Origin: Streptomyces sp. CB03234
Lineage (GTDB): Bacteria > Actinomycetota > Actinomycetes > Streptomycetales > Streptomycetaceae
NCBI RefSeq assembly: GCF_001905885.1
Contig: NZ_LIYH01000006.1
Coordinates: forward strand, 496,001 to 560,000
Length of the DNA: 64,000 nt
Reading direction: 5' to 3'
The position numbers were made by a program, and so were the translations under genes. Shown in pieces: positions 58,424 through 64,000 of the stretch (position 1 is the first letter of the stretch; each line of letters begins with the position of its first letter). The notes under the pieces are model-generated. The model worked only from the letters and a program-made list of their open reading frames with translations, was not told where the DNA came from and did not search any database.

Positions 58424-59394
58424 GGGCGTACCGGTGGGTGGCGGGGGCCGTGCTGGTGGCGTGCGTGCTCGTCGGGCTCCCCGCGCCGGGCGGCGCCGCC
58501 GCCGAGAACCGCCCCGCCGTCACGCTCTCCCGCCCCGAGGCGGCCAAGGGCGCCGAGATCACGGTGGAGGGGACCGGCTGGCGCCCCAAGGCGCTGCTGA
58601 TGCTCCTGGTGTGCGGCGAGAACATGGCGAGCGGCACCAACTCGTGCGCCAACGCCGCCGGGCGCGCCGTCACCACCGACGCGAGCGGCGCGTTCAGCAA
58701 GAAGCTCCCGGTCGCGCCGCCGCCGCGGCCCTGCCCGTGCGTGGTCCACGTGGCGACGGTCACCGGCGACCGGGCGACCGCCGACGCCCCGCTGACTATC
58801 ACCGGCCACCCGGTCGCCCCCCTGCCGGAACCGTCCGGCGACGGTCGGCTCGCCGTGCTGGCGTCCACCCGCCTCGAAGGGTCCAGCGGCGTCCTCGTCT
58901 GGTTCGGCGCCCCGGCCCGGCGCCGGCTCGTCCTCACCGTCGGCAACCTCGGTACGGCACCGGTCAAGGACCCCGTCTTCCAGGTCGGCACCGCGCACGG
59001 CGTGTACGCCCCGCAGTGGGAGGAGCGGCAGTGGCGCGGCACCGTCCAGCCGGGCCGCAAGGCGCTGGTGGAGCTGCCGGTCCAGCTGGCGGCGGGCGCG
59101 CACGGCGACTACCAGGTCTCGGTGAAGTACGGCGGCAAGGTCCTGGCCGAACAGCCGTGGCGGGTGGGGCGGCCGTGGGGCGTGACGCTCTTCTGGGTGC
59201 TGCTGGCCGTGGTCGTACCGGCCGCGCTGTTCCGCACCGCGATGGCGGTCGTGGACCGCGTACGACCCCAAAGCCGACCGAGCCGACCGAGCCGACACAG
59301 CCGTCCCCACCCCACCCGCACGGTGAGCCTGCCCTGGTTCGCCCCGGACTCCGCACCGTCAGAGAACCGACCCACGACGAAGGGACATTCGTGA
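58420..59394 (+). CDS. Secreted membrane-anchored protein with neocarzinostatin-like domain
   Basis: This is a 324-residue protein. After a signal peptide (about 1-29), residues about 32-128 resemble the chromoprotein apoprotein fold: VTLSRPEAAKGAEITVEGTG, a first Cys pair around the block VCGENMASGTNSC, then AVTTDASGAFSKKL and a CPC pair. This parallels the disulfide pattern and TADANGSAS block of neocarzinostatin. A second beta domain is followed by a membrane helix (VTLFWVLLAVVVPAALF) and a Ser/Arg/Pro-rich cytoplasmic tail. It overlaps both neighbours by 4 bases (GTGA). Confidence 0.65.
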   Translation: MRAYRWVAGAVLVACVLVGLPAPGGAAAENRPAVTLSRPEAAKGAEITVEGTGWRPKALLMLLVCGENMASGTNSCANAAGRAVTTDASGAFSKKLPVAPPPRPCPCVVHVATVTGDRATADAPLTITGHPVAPLPEPSGDGRLAVLASTRLEGSSGVLVWFGAPARRRLVLTVGNLGTAPVKDPVFQVGTAHGVYAPQWEERQWRGTVQPGRKALVELPVQLAAGAHGDYQVSVKYGGKVLAEQPWRVGRPWGVTLFWVLLAVVVPAALFRTAMAVVDRVRPQSRPSRPSRHSRPHPTRTVSLPWFAPDSAPSENRPTTKGHS

Positions 59395-60806
59395 GCACGC
59401 AACGGAGGATGAGCGCGGCCGGAGTCGCGCTGATGCTCGGCGGCGCGGGGATCCTGCTGGCCGCGGGACCCGCCCAGGCGGCCGAGGTGTCGTACGCGAC
59501 GGAGTGCGTCCCGCCGCCCATCTCGGGCCTGCCACCGGTACAGGGCACCACCAAGGTCCTGATCACCGCGCCGGCGGAGGCGAAGGTCGGCGACGAGGTG
59601 GAGGTGGTGTGGAAGACGGTCGAGGCCGCGTCCAAGAACCCCGACGTCCTGGACCTGGAGAAGGACACCGTCAAGCCGACCGGCACGCTGAAGGTCACGG
59701 GCGCGCAGACCGCCGACCTGGCGATGGAGGGCCCGCGGCAGAACCCGCCGATCCCCAAGAACAGCCCCATGGTGCTGCCCGACATGAAGGGCAAGCTGAA
59801 GCTCACGGCGGCGGGTGAGATCACGCTGACGCCGGGTGCGTACACCATCAACGTCTCCAAGCCGCTGTCCACGGACACCACGTGCACGCCGAAGGAGACG
59901 GTGCAGCCCGCCGCGACGATCAAGGTGACGGAGGGCGGCGGGGGTACGACGGGCGGCACGACGACGTCCGGCGGCACGACGAGCAGTGGCGGCACGACGA
60001 CGTCCGGCGGTACGACGACGTCCGGCGGTACGACGAGCAGTGGCGGCACCTCCGGCTCCGGCGGTACGGACTCGGGCGGTACGACGAGCAGTGGCGGGTC
60101 CACCGCGGGCGGCACGAGCGGTGGCGGCGGCGGGCAGACCGACTTCGAGGGCAAGGAGGTCTCTGTCGCGTACGCCTGCAAGACGCCCATCGGCGACAAG
60201 AACGCGACCTCCCCGGTGAAGATCAACGCCAAGCGGAACGGCGGGAACTTCGACCTCACGGTGAAGTTCTCCAAGTCCGTGATGGACAGCCCCGCCGACA
60301 TCCCGAAGGACTCGGTCAAGCCGTCCATGGAGGTCAGGCTCGGCGGCGCGGACAAGGGCTTCGTCCATGTGGAGGGCCCCACCAACAAGGAGCCGATCAA
60401 GGCCGGCCAGCCGATCGAGATCCCCGACCTCACCGGCACGTACAAGCCCGGTGCCACCGGCAAGGCGACGCTCAGCCCCGGCGTCCTCACGGTCAAGGCG
60501 CTCGGTACGACGACGACCTGCACCCCGCCCGCGAACGTGCCGGTCTCCCTGGAGCTGGACACCTCCGCCCAGCCGGGCGGCGCCTCGGGCGGCACGGCCG
60601 GCTCGGGCGGCTCCACCGGAGGCGGCGGCGCCTCCGGAACCACCGGCGGGTCCACCACCGGCGGGTCCGCCTCCGGTGGCGGCCTCGCCGACACGGGCGC
60701 CGAGGACGCGGGCGCCCTGCGCGCCCTGGCCCTGGTCGCCGGCACGGTGATCCTGCTGGGCGGCGCGGTGTTCACGTTCACACCGTGGCGGCTGCTCAAG
60801 CGCTGA
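59391..60806 (+). CDS. Secreted surface protein with two DUF6801-like domains and LAxTG sorting signal
   Basis: This is a 471-residue protein. Signal peptide (about 1-31, ending AGPAQA), a first beta domain (residues about 33-182, with a Cys pair), a Gly/Thr/Ser linker of about 65 residues made of GGTTTSGG-like repeats, and a second domain closely related to that of the 56983 gene (AYACKTPIGDKNATSPVKIN). A second Gly/Ser linker and a C-terminal LADTG motif follow, with a membrane helix and RLLKR tail. LAxTG is the motif used by streptomycete class E sortases, for example for long chaplins. It is the last gene of the operon. Confidence 0.72.
   Translation: MSTQRRMSAAGVALMLGGAGILLAAGPAQAAEVSYATECVPPPISGLPPVQGTTKVLITAPAEAKVGDEVEVVWKTVEAASKNPDVLDLEKDTVKPTGTLKVTGAQTADLAMEGPRQNPPIPKNSPMVLPDMKGKLKLTAAGEITLTPGAYTINVSKPLSTDTTCTPKETVQPAATIKVTEGGGGTTGGTTTSGGTTSSGGTTTSGGTTTSGGTTSSGGTSGSGGTDSGGTTSSGGSTAGGTSGGGGGQTDFEGKEVSVAYACKTPIGDKNATSPVKINAKRNGGNFDLTVKFSKSVMDSPADIPKDSVKPSMEVRLGGADKGFVHVEGPTNKEPIKAGQPIEIPDLTGTYKPGATGKATLSPGVLTVKALGTTTTCTPPANVPVSLELDTSAQPGGASGGTAGSGGSTGGGGASGTTGGSTTGGSASGGGLADTGAEDAGALRALALVAGTVILLGGAVFTFTPWRLLKR
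59935..60140 (+). repeat. Gly/Thr/Ser linker repeats in the surface protein gene
   Basis: A run of 15-24 base units of the type GGCGGTACGACGACGTCC encodes repeated GGTTTSG and GGTTSSG. It is coding low-complexity sequence likely to vary in length among strains. Confidence 0.75.
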
Positions 60807-60824
60807 CACGCGCGGCGAAACGGC

Positions 60825-60862
60825 GAAGGGCCGCCGCACCGAACCCGGTGCGGCGGCCCTTC
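60825..60862. terminator. 16-bp perfect hairpin between convergent genes
   Basis: GAAGGGCCGCCGCACC (60825-60840) is the exact complement of GGTGCGGCGGCCCTTC (60847-60862), with a 6-base loop. It serves the surface protein operon and the convergent transporter gene. Confidence 0.85.
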
Positions 60863-60877
60863 CCACGCGCGTACGTG

Positions 60878-62398
<1,521 letters not shown>

Positions 62399-62886
62399 GG
62401 GTCGATCCTTGCTTGCTCGGGACGCGCTGCGCTTTGTGAGCGGTCACGCGCCCGGTGGGGGGCGGCCGGCACCGGCACGGATTCCGATCGCACCCCACGC
62501 CCGAACAGGGGTTCGCCCCCGTGTCACGCACGGGGGCGAGGGATCGGACCGCACCGGGATCCACGCCCCGGACATGTCATCACGGCACGGGGCCCGGCCC
62601 ACAGGTCATTCACTGTCTCAAGGCTGGCAGAACCGGCCTTGCGCAGAAAGAGAACTTTGGCGCTGTTAACGGGCCAAAGGTCCCGGATAGTGCATCAGGC
62701 GTCTCGCCACCATACGACACGACAGTGCAGCATATGGAAGGACTTGAGAGATGGATCACAGGTGTTTGCGGAACCGGTGAAGCTGCTTTGAAGGTGTCAG
62801 CCGAGATGGACCCCATATTCGCAGGTCATGTTGATCATCGTGCGATCCCCCGGCGGGGCGTGTCGGGCGCGGACTACCATCACCCC
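62399..62886. other. Intergenic region between divergent transporter and two-component genes
   Basis: No convincing gene is visible in these 488 bases. The stretch 62640-62840 is less GC-rich than its surroundings and lies between two divergent genes, so it should hold both promoters. I see no clear -35/-10 pair for the transporter. TACCAT at 62875-62880 may be the -10 of the response regulator gene. A 68-residue minus-strand frame at 62610-62816 lacks support. Confidence 0.5.
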
Positions 62887-63564
62887 ATGACCCGTGTACT
62901 GCTCGCCGAGGACGACGCATCCATCTCGGAGCCGCTGGCCCGCGCCCTGCGGCGGGAGGGTTACGAGGTCGAGGTACGGGAGGACGGGCCGGGCGCGCTC
63001 GACGCCGGACTGCAGGGCCACGTCGACCTGGTCGTCCTGGACCTCGGGCTGCCCGGGATGGACGGGCTAGAAGTGGCCCGGCGGCTGCGCTCCGAGGGCC
63101 TCTCGGTGCCCATCCTGGTCCTGACGGCCCGCGCCGACGAGGTTGACACCGTTGTCGGACTGGACGCGGGCGCCGACGACTACGTCACCAAACCGTTCCG
63201 CCTCGCCGAGCTGCTCGCCCGCGTCCGGGCCCTGCTGCGGCGCGGCGCCAGCGAACCCGCCCCCGCCCCCGCGACGCACGGCGTGCGCATCGACGTCGAG
63301 TCGCACCGCGCCTGGATGGGCGACGAGGAGCTCCAGCTCACCGCCAAGGAGTTCGACCTGCTGCGAGTCCTCGTCCGCGACGCCGGCCGGGTCGTCACCC
63401 GCGACCAGCTGATGCGCGAGGTGTGGGACACCACCTGGTGGTCCTCCACCAAGACCCTCGACATGCACATCTCCTGGCTGCGCAAGAAGCTCGGCGACGA
63501 CGCCGCCAACCCCCGCTACATCGCCACCGTGCGCGGCGTGGGATTCCGCTTCGAGAAGAGCTAG
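62887..63564 (+). CDS. OmpR/PhoB family response regulator
   Basis: This is a 225-residue protein. The receiver domain has the acidic pocket LLAEDD (D9, D10), the phospho-acceptor D52 in VVLDLGLPGMDG, T80 and K102 in DDYVTKPF. A winged-helix output domain starts near 130 (LTAKEFDLLRVLV, then RDQLMREVW, and the wing YIATVRGVGFRF). There is no ribosome binding site, and TACCAT ends 6 bases before the ATG, so the mRNA is probably leaderless. The sensor kinase gene follows 18 bases downstream. Confidence 0.93.
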   Translation: MTRVLLAEDDASISEPLARALRREGYEVEVREDGPGALDAGLQGHVDLVVLDLGLPGMDGLEVARRLRSEGLSVPILVLTARADEVDTVVGLDAGADDYVTKPFRLAELLARVRALLRRGASEPAPAPATHGVRIDVESHRAWMGDEELQLTAKEFDLLRVLVRDAGRVVTRDQLMREVWDTTWWSSTKTLDMHISWLRKKLGDDAANPRYIATVRGVGFRFEKS

Positions 63565-63582
63565 GCACCGAAAGCAGGCACC

Positions 63583-64000
63583 GTGCGCCGCCGACTGATC
63601 AACTCCACGCTCGCCGTGGTCCTCGTCGTCATCGCCGTCTTCGGGGTCTCCCTGGTGATCGTCGAGACGCGCACCATCAGCAGCAGCGCCCAGGAGAGCG
63701 TGGACTCCGAGGCGGTCCGGCTGGTCAGCATCGTCGAGAGCCGGCTCGTCGGCGGCGAGCCCGTCAACCCGGGCATCCTCGCCCAGCAGAGCGGCGCCAA
63801 GCGGTACGCCCTGATCGAGATCCCCGGCCGCGCCCCCATCGAGATCGGCGACCGCCCCGAGGACAGCGTCATCCGCGGCACCGCCGACGGCAAGCGCGGC
63901 GAGAAGGTCACCGTCGAGGAGTCCCGCTCCACCATCACCACCGAGGTCGGCCGCACCCTGCTGATCATCGGCGCCGTGGCGCTGCTCGCCGTGATCGCCG
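63583..64000 (+). CDS. Two-component sensor histidine kinase, N-terminal part (cut by window end)
   Basis: The visible 139 residues comprise a short basic start, a first membrane helix (about residues 7-29), an extracytoplasmic sensor loop of about 95 residues without cysteines, and the start of a second helix (TLLIIGAVALLAVIA). The layout and its place 18 bases after an OmpR-type regulator identify it as the cognate kinase; HAMP, HisKA and HATPase domains would lie beyond the edge. The GTG at 63583 has GCAGG upstream. Confidence 0.8.
   Translation, partial: MRRRLINSTLAVVLVVIAVFGVSLVIVETRTISSSAQESVDSEAVRLVSIVESRLVGGEPVNPGILAQQSGAKRYALIEIPGRAPIEIGDRPEDSVIRGTADGKRGEKVTVEESRSTITTEVGRTLLIIGAVALLAVIA

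Noticed and set aside
59935..60140. Regularly spaced repeats that could suggest a CRISPR-like array
   Set aside because: The units are in frame within a surface protein gene and encode Gly/Thr/Ser linkers. There are no unique spacers and no cas genes; no CRISPR array was seen anywhere in the window.
62610..62816. Minus-strand 68-codon frame in the intergenic region
   Set aside because: It has no ribosome binding site, an unusual Ser/Pro/Thr composition, and lies in the divergent promoter region.

Overview
The window is chromosomal DNA of a Streptomyces-like actinomycete. The evidence is very high GC with strong third-position GC bias, frequent GTG starts, 4-base ATGA/GTGA gene overlaps, and a tRNA-Leu(UAA) at 8535-8616 that matches the developmental tRNA gene bldA. 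Much of the gene order (DUF501-ppx-ndh, the bldA area, thiolase, SGNH hydrolase, cystathionine beta-synthase, hut genes, sigma/anti-sigma genes, peptide transporter, two-component system) looks like Streptomyces core chromosome. This is judged from memory, without a database.

Layout. 1-9.7 kb: DUF501 and Ppx/GppA phosphatase, a type II NADH dehydrogenase with a near-perfect Rex-type operator upstream, a cyclopropane-fatty-acid-synthase-like methyltransferase, an ABC exporter (ATPase plus FtsX-type permease), bldA, and a Bax-inhibitor-1/YccA membrane protein. 9.7-16.6 kb: small conserved hypotheticals, thiolase, a GC-rich repeat island, an SGNH hydrolase and cystathionine beta-synthase. 16.8-22.6 kb: a tightly coupled five-gene operon (WS/DGAT-like acyltransferase, PLP decarboxylase, phosphoribosyltransferase-fold protein, HAD protein, Gfo/Idh/MocA oxidoreductase) that I do not recognise as any described pathway. 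It carries a TTA codon and is the best candidate for a new biosynthetic system. 22.7-26.5 kb: an RpiR regulator, a membrane protein, and an operon of four roadblock/LC7- and DUF4388-like proteins with no GTPase. 26.6-35.1 kb: an amino-acid permease and decarboxylase pair divergent from the histidine utilisation genes hutU, M20 amidase, hutF, hutI.

35.1-39.7 kb is an accessory patch with a frameshifted polymorphic-toxin gene (PD-(D/E)XK-like C-terminus), a putative immunity gene and a gene remnant. 39.7-44.2 kb: a CapA-like protein, an F420-type oxidoreductase, an ABC-F protein preceded by a 7-codon leader ORF and hairpin, and an Asp/Glu racemase. 44.4-54.4 kb: a cell-surface polysaccharide locus (GNAT/FemAB-like, GT2, polysaccharide deacetylase, large membrane protein, GH26-like hydrolase, flippase, DegT-type aminotransferase) with two tandem DnaA-box sequences in the middle. 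54.6-56.9 kb: a SigB/F-type sigma factor, an anti-anti-sigma STAS protein and an RsbW-like ATPase. 57-60.8 kb: a four-gene secreted/surface protein operon with LPRTG and LADTG sorting signals and a neocarzinostatin-like domain. 60.9-64 kb: a POT peptide transporter and an OmpR-type two-component system (kinase cut by the window edge).

A theme runs through the window. It holds bldA itself and also at least four genes with in-frame TTA codons (the accessory decarboxylase, a roadblock protein with three TTAs, the toxin-like gene and the GH26-like hydrolase). All lie in accessory or developmental-looking genes and none in the core metabolic genes I scanned.
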